This document shows, piece by piece, positions 33,653 to 41,769 of a stretch of 64,000 bases of DNA. The notes under the pieces are model-generated. The model was not told where the DNA came from. It did not search any database and saw only the letters and a program-made list of their open reading frames with translations. This DNA is from Arthrobacter cryoconiti (GTDB taxonomy: Bacteria > Actinomycetota > Actinomycetes > Actinomycetales > Micrococcaceae): assembly GCF_020905375.1 (NCBI RefSeq), contig NZ_JAJJBU010000004.1:62001-126000 (forward strand). The letters run 5' to 3'. Both the position numbers and the translations under genes were made by a program. Numbering within the stretch: position 1 is the stretch's first letter; every line of letters begins with the position of its first letter.

Positions 33653-34957
33653 CTAGTGGGTGGCTGGGTCTTTTTCCGGCTCCAGCGGGTCCTCTGCGGT
33701 GCCGCGCCACTTCGCGAGGGCATGCATGCCGTGGTAGACCACCAATGCGGCGGTTGTACCAAGGGCAATGCCGGCAAACTGTAGCTGGCCAGCTACCCAG
33801 GTGAAGTCCGCTACGCCCACTATCAGTGCGACGGCGGCAGTGGTCAAGTTGATGTTGTTGGAGAAATCCACCTTGTTTTGCACCCAGATGCGCACGCCCA
33901 AAATGCCGATCATGCCGTAGAGCAAAGTGGCGGCTCCACCCAAGACCCCCACGGGGACGGTGGCTATGAGCTCGCCAAACTTAGGGGAGAAACTCAGTAG
34001 CAGCGCCGCCAATCCGGCCACATAATAGGCAGCTGTGGAATACACCTTGGTGGCCGCCATGACACCAATGTTCTCCGCGTAGGTGGTAGTACCGGAACCG
34101 CCACCAAAACCGGCAAGCGTCGTAGCTACGCCGTCGGCAATGATGGCCCGGCCGGCGTAAGGATCCAAATTCTCTCCCGTCATAAGGGCCACGGATTTCA
34201 CGTGTCCAATGTTCTCGGCGACGAGAACCAGCACCACAGGAATGAACAGGCCAAGAACGGCGAAGTGGAAGGTGGGGGATTGGAAGTGGGGTAGCCCGAT
34301 CCAGCCAGCGCCGTCGACAGTGGAAAAGTTCACTTCACCGCGCAGAACTGCCGTTAGATAACCTGCCGCGACGCCCACCAGAATGGCCAACCGGCCCAAA
34401 ATTCCGCGGAAGAGCACGCTGACGAGGATGATGACGCCAAGGGTGATGACAGCCGTGACTGGAGCCAGTTTGAAATTGTTCCATGCCGAGGGCGCTAGAT
34501 TGAGGCCGATCAGCGCCACAATGGTTCCGGTGACAGGTGCAGGCATGAGCCGGTTGATCCAAGTGGCCCCATACTTTTGCACGACCATGCCCAATACGGC
34601 CAGGGTCACACCGGCAATGACTACTCCGCCCAGCGCGCCCGCCACGCCAAACTCCTGCTGCGAGGCCAAAATAGGGGCGATGAAAGCAAAACTTGAGCCA
34701 AGATAGCTTGGCACCCGCCCGCGTGTGAGCAGCAAGAAGAAAATCGTGCCAATTCCGGAGAAAAATAGCGTGGTCGCTGGCGGCATATGAGTGAGGAGCG
34801 GAACTAAGAACGTGGCACCGAACATAGCCACGACGTGCTGGAGGCCGATCCCGATGGTGCGGGGCCAGCTCAGGCGCTCATCAGGGGAGACTACTTGCCC
34901 GGGTTTGATGGTCTTGCCGTCTCCATGGACGCGCCATTTGGTGCCCAACAAACTCAT
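33653..34957 (-). CDS. NCS2-family uracil/xanthine permease
   Basis: A 434-residue transporter with about 12-14 membrane helices. It opens with LSWPRTIGIGLQHVVAMFGATFLVP and has the NCS2 signature region with QEFGVAGALGGVV, VENIGHVKSVALMTGENLDP (the substrate Glu in AENIGH) and GFGGGSGTTTYAENIGVMA. That is the UraA/PyrP (uracil) type more than the xanthine type. The ATG at 34957 has AAGAGG upstream; the frame extends to 35059 without support. Confidence 0.9.
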   Translation of the reverse strand: MSLLGTKWRVHGDGKTIKPGQVVSPDERLSWPRTIGIGLQHVVAMFGATFLVPLLTHMPPATTLFFSGIGTIFFLLLTRGRVPSYLGSSFAFIAPILASQQEFGVAGALGGVVIAGVTLAVLGMVVQKYGATWINRLMPAPVTGTIVALIGLNLAPSAWNNFKLAPVTAVITLGVIILVSVLFRGILGRLAILVGVAAGYLTAVLRGEVNFSTVDGAGWIGLPHFQSPTFHFAVLGLFIPVVLVLVAENIGHVKSVALMTGENLDPYAGRAIIADGVATTLAGFGGGSGTTTYAENIGVMAATKVYSTAAYYVAGLAALLLSFSPKFGELIATVPVGVLGGAATLLYGMIGILGVRIWVQNKVDFSNNINLTTAAVALIVGVADFTWVAGQLQFAGIALGTTAALVVYHGMHALAKWRGTAEDPLEPEKDPATH

Positions 34958-35095
34958 TGAATGCCTCTTCTTGTGTGATGTGCCGCATGTACTGGGCCAC
35001 GCATAAGGATATAGGCACGGATCCGCGGGTGCGGAACTGCGAGCCCCGAGGGTGGTCACGCAAAGTTACGGTGGATCGGCGGGCATTGAGGTCAC

Positions 35096-35404
35096 TCAGT
35101 GCGGTTCGTGCCCGTCGTTGGCCAGCAGTACTACGCCCAGAAGGTCACCTAATGCGTGAGCCAAGGCCGGATGGGCCAGCTCATATCTTGAACGGCGCCC
35201 CTCTTGCACGGCAACAGCAAGTCCGCAGTCACGCAGGCATGAGAGGTGGTTGGAGATACTTTGGCGAGAAACCCCGAGCTTTTCCGCAAGCGCGGCCGGA
35301 TAGTTGGGTTCGGAAGCCAATTCCATGAGGATTTGTGCCCTGGTCGGGTCGGAAATGGCATAGCCAAAGCGCGCAAGGACAGCCGCGTTGCTAATGGTCT
35401 TCAT
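35096..35404 (-). CDS. ArsR/SmtB-family metal-responsive repressor (CmtR-like)
   Basis: A 102-residue winged-helix protein: RFGYAISDPTRAQILMELAS, the recognition helix region LAEKLGVSRQSISNHLSCLRD (Cys in the helix) and the wing GLAVAVQEGRRSRYELAHP. Cysteines at the CLRDCG position and the C-terminal His-rich end resemble CmtR-type cadmium/lead sensors. It is divergent from a CDF metal exporter 53 bp away, the classic sensor-exporter pair. The start is the ATG at 35404; TTG at 35410 is possible. Confidence 0.87.
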   Translation of the reverse strand: MKTISNAAVLARFGYAISDPTRAQILMELASEPNYPAALAEKLGVSRQSISNHLSCLRDCGLAVAVQEGRRSRYELAHPALAHALGDLLGVVLLANDGHEPH

Positions 35405-35423
35405 TCTCAATATGATACACCTT

Positions 35424-35451
35424 TTGGTGGATTCATCAATGGATGTACTAT
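35424..35451 (+). promoter_or_regulatory. Promoter and operator of the CDF exporter gene
   Basis: TTGGTG (35424-35429) and TACTAT (35446-35451) form a -35/-10 pair with 16-bp spacing. The spacer holds an imperfect palindrome ATTCATCAATGGAT (35431-35444), a likely ArsR site. Only 6 nt separate the -10 from the ATG at 35458, so the mRNA is probably leaderless. The opposite strand has TATCAT just before the arsR start. Confidence 0.5.
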
Positions 35452-35457
35452 TGGGGT

Positions 35458-36393
35458 ATGTCAGAACACAGTCACTCCCACAGCCACAGCCATGGCGGCG
35501 CCAGCGTTGAAACTCACCAGGGACGCATCACCATCGCCTTGTGCGTGACCTTGGCCGTCTTTGTTCTCCAGGTCATTGGATCGATCCTGACAGGCTCGCT
35601 AGCGCTGCTCTTCGACTCCGCCCACGTGCTCACCGACGCCGGAGGGTTGGCCATGGCCCTGGTGGCGGCGCGCCTCATGGGACGGCCCTCCACCAACAAA
35701 CGAACTTGGGGATTTGCCCGCGCGGAGATCCTGGCGGCCACGGCGCAAGCCGCTGTTCTGCTCGCTGTAGGTTTGGTGGTTCTTGTTGAGGGTGTGCAGC
35801 GACTCATGCACCCGGGCGAGATCGCCTCGCAGGAGCTGATCTACTTCGGTCTGATCGGGCTGGTGGGTAACGTCATATCCCTCTTCGTACTGTTGGGTGG
35901 TCGCAGCAACAATTTCAATATGCGTGCCGCGTTCCTGGAAGTGCTTAATGACGCGTTGGGATCCGTGGCCGTCATCGTCGCCGCTATCATCATCACCACA
36001 ACGGGATGGGTCCAAGCCGACGCCATTGTCGCGATGCTGATCGGAGTCTTGATCTTGCCGCGTACGGTGAAGTTGCTGCTGGAAACCATAGGTGTGCTGC
36101 TGGAATCAACCCCGGCAGGACTCAACTTGGACAAAGTCCGGGAGCACATTATGGCCATTGACCATGTCCGTGGCGTTCATGATCTCCATTCAAGTCAGAT
36201 CGCCACAGGCCTGCCGATCCTCTCCGCTCACGTCGTGGTGGATGAGGGGTGCTTCCATGACGGCCATGCACCTACAATGCTTGACGCCCTTCAATCCTGC
36301 GTGGCCGGTCACTTCTCCGTCAGCATCGAGCATTCCACATTCCAGTTGGAGCCCGTGGGGCACGCCGAACATGAGCTTGGCGCCCACCACTGA
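35458..36393 (+). CDS. Cation diffusion facilitator (CDF) metal efflux protein
   Basis: A 311-residue exporter. A His-rich N-terminus (HSHSHSHSHGG) precedes six membrane helices; helix 2 has the metal site SLALLFDSAHVLTDAGG (D-x3-H... type HxxxD) and helix 5 LNDALGSVAVIVAA. A cytoplasmic C-terminal domain follows. It exports zinc, cadmium or similar divalent metals by proton exchange. The upstream ATG at 35443 lies inside the promoter, so 35458 is chosen. Regulation by the divergent ArsR protein is expected. Confidence 0.9.
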   Translation: MSEHSHSHSHSHGGASVETHQGRITIALCVTLAVFVLQVIGSILTGSLALLFDSAHVLTDAGGLAMALVAARLMGRPSTNKRTWGFARAEILAATAQAAVLLAVGLVVLVEGVQRLMHPGEIASQELIYFGLIGLVGNVISLFVLLGGRSNNFNMRAAFLEVLNDALGSVAVIVAAIIITTTGWVQADAIVAMLIGVLILPRTVKLLLETIGVLLESTPAGLNLDKVREHIMAIDHVRGVHDLHSSQIATGLPILSAHVVVDEGCFHDGHAPTMLDALQSCVAGHFSVSIEHSTFQLEPVGHAEHELGAHH

Positions 36394-36471
36394 GCCTGAC
36401 GCGGGGAGCCCGCGCAGGGAGCCTGACGCGGGAAGCCCGCGCACACTAAGCCTGACGCGGGAAGCCCAGCC
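36394..36471. repeat. Three tandem palindromic repeats of 27-29 bp after the CDF gene
   Basis: Copies of GCCTGACGCGGGAAGCCCGC start at 36394, 36421 and 36450 (the last is truncated). Each contains GCGGG/CCCGC arms able to form a small hairpin. They follow the CDF stop codon directly and may act as terminator or mRNA-stability elements of REP type. The rest of 36472-36546 holds no other recognisable signal. Confidence 0.7.
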
Positions 36472-36546
36472 TCCCCGTTCGCGCGGCGAACACCCCAGCT
36501 GAACTGTCTTCAGGAAACTGCCAAAGTGTGGATGTAGCATGAGAAT

Positions 36547-38133
36547 ATGTTGCGGATCACAATGTTGGGTGCACTGTTCGTTCTCACTCTTGGCGCCGCC
36601 GCGCTTGCGTGGTTCGTCGGTCCGGGGTGGTGGGTAGCCGTAGCGGTTTTCCTCATACTGTTTCTGGTGGCGATCTATGACGTCACGCAGAAAAAGCACT
36701 CCATTCTGCGTAACTACCCGGTCCTTGGCCACATGCGTTTCATGCTGGAATACATCCGTCCCGAACTTCAGCAGTACTTCATTGAACGCAATTACGATGG
36801 CCGCCCGTATGACAGGGACACGCGTTCATTGATCTACGAACGGGCCAAGGGCACCAACGAGGAACAAGCGTTCGGTACCGAACGCGACGTCAACGCCGTC
36901 GGCTATGAATACCTGGTCCACAGCACGGCTCCACTGGAGCCGCCGGCGGAACAACCCCGGGTGCGTATAGGCGGGCCCGACTGCACGCAGCCCTATGACA
37001 TGGCGCTGCTGAACGTTTCCGCCATGAGCTTCGGCGCGTTGTCAGCCAATGCCTTGATGGCGATGAATAAGGGCGCTGCTATGGGTGGATTCGCCCACGA
37101 TACGGGCGAGGGCGGTTTGAGCGAGTACCACCTCAAACACGGTGGTGACCTTGTCTGGGAGATCGGCAGTGGCTACTTCGGGGCCCGTACCAAAGATGGG
37201 AATTTTGACCCTGACATATTTGCCGAGAAGGCGGCCCACCCGTCGGTGAAGTGTTTGAGTCTAAAACTGAGCCAAGGAGCGAAACCGGGTATCGGTGGGG
37301 TGCTCCCTGCGGGTAAAGTCACGGCTGAGATTGCGAAGACTCGTGGCGTCCCGGAAGGGGTGAAGTGCGTGAGCCCGCCCTCCCACAAGGTGTTCTCAAC
37401 TCCTAGGGAACTGATCTTGTTCATGGCCAAAATGCGTGCCCTAAGCCTTGGAAAGCCAGTGGGATTCAAGCTGTGCGTAGGCTCACGCAGTGAATTTCTG
37501 GGTATCTGCAAGGCGATGGTAGCCGAGGGAATCACCCCGGACTTCATCATCGTGGACGGTTCTGAAGGCGGTACCGGAGCCGCGCCCATGGAGTACGAAG
37601 ACCACGTGGGAACGCCCCTGACTGAAGGCCTCATGTTGGTCCACAACGCCCTCGTGGGTACGGGGCTGCGAGATCGTATTCGGATCGGCGCATCGGGGAA
37701 GGTCGCCACTGGTACCGACATCATCAAACGTGTCATTCAAGGTGCGGATTATACGAACGCGGCCAGGGCCATGATGATGGCCACTGGGTGTATTCAGTCC
37801 CAGCGTTGCCATACGAATCAGTGTCCGGTCGGTGTTGCCACCCAAGACCCGCGTAGGGCGTCTGCGCTCAACGTTGAGGATAAAAGCCACCGCGTTCAGC
37901 GCTATCAACACGCCACCGTGGCGGAGGCATTGCGCATGGCAGCATCGATGGGAGCGCATGATTTCTCCGAGTTGTCTCCAGCGATGCTCCGACGTCGGAT
38001 TGGCCATATGGACACCAAGTCGTATGCGGAGCTCTACAACTGGCTCCAGCCGGGTGAGCTTCTCCAACAGCCGCCCGAGTCTTGGGCGCAAGACTGGGCC
38101 GCGGCTAACGTAGACGCTTTCTCGCACAACTAG
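36547..38133 (+). CDS. FMN-binding glutamate synthase-like protein
   Basis: A 528-residue protein of the GltB-domain-2-like family. Two N-terminal membrane helices (residues 1-45) precede an FMN TIM barrel with NVSAMSFGALSANALMAMNK, IIVDGSEGGTGAAP, RIRIGASGKVATG and the cluster motif CIQSQRCHTNQCPVGVATQD, whose cysteines fit the 3Fe-4S site of glutamate synthases. The amidotransferase and central domains of true GOGAT are missing, so the ammonia source and reaction are unknown. The N-terminal helices suggest membrane attachment. Confidence 0.88.
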   Translation: MLRITMLGALFVLTLGAAALAWFVGPGWWVAVAVFLILFLVAIYDVTQKKHSILRNYPVLGHMRFMLEYIRPELQQYFIERNYDGRPYDRDTRSLIYERAKGTNEEQAFGTERDVNAVGYEYLVHSTAPLEPPAEQPRVRIGGPDCTQPYDMALLNVSAMSFGALSANALMAMNKGAAMGGFAHDTGEGGLSEYHLKHGGDLVWEIGSGYFGARTKDGNFDPDIFAEKAAHPSVKCLSLKLSQGAKPGIGGVLPAGKVTAEIAKTRGVPEGVKCVSPPSHKVFSTPRELILFMAKMRALSLGKPVGFKLCVGSRSEFLGICKAMVAEGITPDFIIVDGSEGGTGAAPMEYEDHVGTPLTEGLMLVHNALVGTGLRDRIRIGASGKVATGTDIIKRVIQGADYTNAARAMMMATGCIQSQRCHTNQCPVGVATQDPRRASALNVEDKSHRVQRYQHATVAEALRMAASMGAHDFSELSPAMLRRRIGHMDTKSYAELYNWLQPGELLQQPPESWAQDWAAANVDAFSHN

Positions 38134-38190
38134 GAATCCTCCAGAGGTCACTGGTACGGCCGGGGCCTTGGTTTAGACAGGGAGAAGACA

Positions 38191-39912
38191 ATGGACACTA
38201 TTGCCAAAATGATCGTCACGGCACTTGCGGATCTTGGGGTCAAGCAGATCTGGGGGGTGGTGGGAGATGCGCTGAACCCGCTCACTGACGCCATTCGTAC
38301 GGAGGACAGGCTGGACTGGATAGGGGTGCGCCACGAAGAAGTGGCCGCTTTTGCCGCCGGGGCGCAGTCGCAGCTCTCTGGAGAGTTGGGTGTGTGCATG
38401 GGGACCGTGGGGCCGGGCTCGATTCATTTGCTGAATGGCCTGTACGACGCTAAGAAGTCACGGACTCCCGTGCTGGCGATTTGTGGACAGGTACCCAGTG
38501 CTGAAATTGGCAGTGGATTCTTTCAAGAGGTCAATAACGACCAGCTTTTCGCCGACGTGGCCGTTTTTGCCAAGACAGTGACTAGCCCGGGGCAGCTGCC
38601 GTATCTGCTAGAACAGGCAGTCAACGCAGCCCGCGCGCTCTCCGGTGTGGCAGTGTTGAGTATTCCCGGAGACATTGGCTCCGCGCAGGTGCCAGATGAC
38701 GTGCGTCCTCATTTTGTTGATGTACGACGGCGGCAGGCACCGGAGCCGGACGCGGTGAGTGCCGCGGCGCAGGCACTTAACGACGCCGACACGGTCACGA
38801 TGCTAGTTGGTATGGGTGCCCGCGAGTCGCGGGAGGAAACGCTCGCCGCAGCACAAGCTCTGCAAGCGCCCATGGTTCTCACGCTGAAGGCCAAAGAAGG
38901 TTTAGAGAAAGACAATGATTTCCAAGTGGGCCAGAGCGGGTTGATTGGAAACCCGGCTGCTTTGCACGCGCTTGACTCCTGCGATGCCCTGCTGATGGTT
39001 GGCACGGACTTCCCCTACCGTGAGTGGCTCCCAGAGGGGAAAACGGTGATTCAGCTGGACGTGCGTGGAGAAAATATCGGCGCGCGCATCAATGTTGATC
39101 ACGGTGTGGTGGGGGACGCAGGGTTGTCGCTTCAGATGCTGCTGCCCCTGCTCCGTGAACGCTCCGACGGCGGCCATTTGGCGCAGGCGCGGAAGAAATA
39201 CGCTACATGGACTGCGGAACAGTCACGCCTTTCTGAACCAGGGTACGGGTCAACGTTGACTGGGCGCCTTCGCTCTACAGTGGATAATCCGGATGGTTTG
39301 ATTCGTCCGGAGGCCGTGGCGGCTGCCGTAAATACCCATGCGGCCAGCGATGCGATTTTTACCTCTGATACGGGGATGTCCACTGTGTGGCTTTCCCGCT
39401 TCGTGTCCATGGAAGGTGACAGGCGGCTCCTTGGCTCATACAATCTGGGTTCCATGGCGAATGCCATGCCGCAGGCCCTCGGGGCATCGGCATGGGACCG
39501 GTCCCGTCAAGTAATTGCGTTCTGCGGAGACGGTGGGCTGACCATGCTGCTTGGAGATTTGCTAACGGCAGTGGCCTACGAGCTCCCCGTGAAGCTGGTG
39601 GTGTTCAATAACGGCCGGCTGGGCATGGTGAAGCTTGAACAAGAGCAGGTGGGATTGCCCGAGTTTGGCACAGTTCTACACAATCCCGACTTGGCGCAGG
39701 TGGCACGTGCCTGCGGGCTGCATGGCATCAGGGTGGACGACGTCGGCGAGTTGGATGCCGCCATCCTTGAAGCTCTAGCTCATCCCGGCCCTGTGTTGGT
39801 AGACGTGCGCACTAATCCACAAGAGGTGTCGCTTCCGCCGCGGACTAGCATGCGCCAGGCCCTCGGGTTTGCCGCCGCAAAACTCAAGGAAACCCTGGAC
39901 TCAGCTGGCTAG
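38191..39912 (+). CDS. poxB: Pyruvate dehydrogenase (quinone) / pyruvate oxidase, ThDP-dependent
   Basis: A 573-residue thiamine diphosphate enzyme of the acetolactate synthase/pyruvate oxidase fold. The Glu that activates ThDP is in GVRHEEVAAFAAGAQSQLSG, and the ThDP motif GDGGLTMLLGDLLTAVAY...NN is near 450-480. Sequence style (LVKQIWGVVGDALNPL-type N-terminus, FFQEVNNDQLFADV) matches PoxB, which decarboxylates pyruvate to acetate and CO2 and passes electrons to quinone at the membrane. GGGAGAAG precedes the ATG. It ends 20 bp from the convergent pgm stop. Confidence 0.87.
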   Translation: MDTIAKMIVTALADLGVKQIWGVVGDALNPLTDAIRTEDRLDWIGVRHEEVAAFAAGAQSQLSGELGVCMGTVGPGSIHLLNGLYDAKKSRTPVLAICGQVPSAEIGSGFFQEVNNDQLFADVAVFAKTVTSPGQLPYLLEQAVNAARALSGVAVLSIPGDIGSAQVPDDVRPHFVDVRRRQAPEPDAVSAAAQALNDADTVTMLVGMGARESREETLAAAQALQAPMVLTLKAKEGLEKDNDFQVGQSGLIGNPAALHALDSCDALLMVGTDFPYREWLPEGKTVIQLDVRGENIGARINVDHGVVGDAGLSLQMLLPLLRERSDGGHLAQARKKYATWTAEQSRLSEPGYGSTLTGRLRSTVDNPDGLIRPEAVAAAVNTHAASDAIFTSDTGMSTVWLSRFVSMEGDRRLLGSYNLGSMANAMPQALGASAWDRSRQVIAFCGDGGLTMLLGDLLTAVAYELPVKLVVFNNGRLGMVKLEQEQVGLPEFGTVLHNPDLAQVARACGLHGIRVDDVGELDAAILEALAHPGPVLVDVRTNPQEVSLPPRTSMRQALGFAAAKLKETLDSAG

Positions 39913-39932
39913 AACCGGCTGGCTAGAGTCAA

Positions 39933-41576
39933 CTAGGAGATGACGCCGTCAACGAGGGCCTTAGCCTCGGCTTGGACTTGGGCTAGGTGTTCGGGGCCCT
40001 TGAAGGACTCCGCATAGATCTTGTATACGTCCTCAGTGCCGGAGGGACGGGCTGCGAACCAGGCATTTTCAGTGGTGACTTTGAGTCCACCGATGGCTGC
40101 TCCGTTGCCGGGGGCTTTTGTCAGCTTTGCCGTAATGGTTTCCCCTGCCAGGGTGTTGGCAGTGACATCGTCGGCGGCGAGATTCCCCAGGGCCGCCTTT
40201 TGTTCGCGAGTCGCGGCGGCGTCGATGCGTGCGTACGACGGCGAGCCAAAGCGGGCGGTCAGCTCACCGTAGTGAACCGAGGGTGACTTGCCGGTAACGG
40301 CTGTGATCTCAGAGGCGAGCAGCGCCAGCAAAATGCCGTCTTTGTCGGTGGTCCACACCGAACCGTCTTTCTTTACAAATGATGCACCGGCGGATTCCTC
40401 GCCACCAAAGACGCCCTCACCGGAGAGCAGACCGGGGACAAACCATTTGAAACCAACCGGTACCTCAACTAATTGGCGGCCCAGATCGGCGGCAACTCTG
40501 TCAATGATGGAAGAGGAAACAAGAGTCTTGCCGACGCTGGCCGTGGCGGGCCACTGGGATCGGTGCGTGTACAGGTACTGGATGGATACTGCCAAATAGT
40601 GGTTGGGATTCATGAGCCCGGCGTCCGGGGTGATAATTCCGTGCCGGTCGGCGTCGGCGTCGTTGCCCGTGGCAATGTCATAGGGTGCGCCCGCTGAAAG
40701 CTTGCTGATCAGAGAAGCCATCGCGTAGGGCGAGGAGCAATCCATCCGGATCTTCTCATCCCAGTCGAGAGTCATGAAGGCCCACTGCGGGTCAACTGTT
40801 GGGTTGACGACGCTCAAATCCAGGTGGTGGCGCTCGCCGATCTCTCCCCAATAGTCGACGGAGGCCCCGCCCATGGGGTCCGCCCCGATGCGGACACCGG
40901 CCGCCCGGATGGCGTCCAGGTCCAGGACAGAGGGGAGATCGTCGACGTAGCTGGAAAGAAAATCAAACTTGTCGGTGGTGTCCGCTGAAAGTGCATCGTT
41001 TAGTGGGACCCGCCGCACGCCACGGAGGGCGTTTTCCAATAATTCGTTGGCACGGTTTGCGATCGTGCCTGTGGCATCCGAATCCGCAGGGCCTCCGTGT
41101 GAGGGGTTGTATTTGAATCCGCCGTCGGCGGGAGGATTGTGCGAAGGGGTGATAACAATGCCATCAGCTAGTCCCTCTGTGCGACCAGCGTTGTACGTGA
41201 GGATGGCATGTGAGAGGGCGGGGGTGGGTGTGAAGCCGTGGCGGGCGTCAATGAGTACTTGAACACCGTTTCCGGCAAGTACTTCTAGTGCCGTGTTTTG
41301 GGCGGGCTCACTGAGCGCATGGGTGTCTTTGCCCATGAAGAGTGGTCCGGTGATGCCTTGGCCTGCCCGGTATTCGATGATGGCCTGTGTGATGGCGAGA
41401 ATATGAGCCTCGTTGAAGGATGATTTCAACGATGACCCCCGGTGCCCGGAGGTGCCAAACACTACGCGCTGGGCTGGATCGTTTAGGTCCGGGGACAGAT
41501 CGTAGTACGCATCCATCAACGCAGTGAGATCAACAAGGTCCTGGGGTAGGGCAACAGTGCCCGCGCGGCTAGCCAT
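39933..41576 (-). CDS. pgm: Phosphoglucomutase (alpha-D-glucose phosphate specific)
   Basis: A 547-residue phosphohexomutase. It has the N-terminal [20 protein letters not shown], the catalytic phosphoserine loop [15 protein letters not shown], the metal site [10 protein letters not shown] and the sugar-binding GEESAGASF. The C-terminal phosphate loop is [16 protein letters not shown]. Length and motifs match the E. coli-type Pgm that interconverts glucose 1- and 6-phosphate. The start is the ATG at 41576 (MASRAGTV); the frame extends 12 codons further with no ribosome site. Confidence 0.93.
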   Translation of the reverse strand: MASRAGTVALPQDLVDLTALMDAYYDLSPDLNDPAQRVVFGTSGHRGSSLKSSFNEAHILAITQAIIEYRAGQGITGPLFMGKDTHALSEPAQNTALEVLAGNGVQVLIDARHGFTPTPALSHAILTYNAGRTEGLADGIVITPSHNPPADGGFKYNPSHGGPADSDATGTIANRANELLENALRGVRRVPLNDALSADTTDKFDFLSSYVDDLPSVLDLDAIRAAGVRIGADPMGGASVDYWGEIGERHHLDLSVVNPTVDPQWAFMTLDWDEKIRMDCSSPYAMASLISKLSAGAPYDIATGNDADADRHGIITPDAGLMNPNHYLAVSIQYLYTHRSQWPATASVGKTLVSSSIIDRVAADLGRQLVEVPVGFKWFVPGLLSGEGVFGGEESAGASFVKKDGSVWTTDKDGILLALLASEITAVTGKSPSVHYGELTARFGSPSYARIDAAATREQKAALGNLAADDVTANTLAGETITAKLTKAPGNGAAIGGLKVTTENAWFAARPSGTEDVYKIYAESFKGPEHLAQVQAEAKALVDGVIS

Positions 41577-41769
41577 GTCCCCAGCATGCCAGAGTAAGGG
41601 ACGGTATCGCACTTATTTGTCACAGTATGGACGTGCAATTCGTAGTTTAAACCGGAGCCGATGCGCTTCGAGTGTCCCAGCGCGCGCATGCTGGACTACG
41701 ATGGGAGGCAAGTTTTCCGTAACCATTTCAGCTTGCCTTACCGCAGCCCAGCTACCGCAGGAGCCAGCA

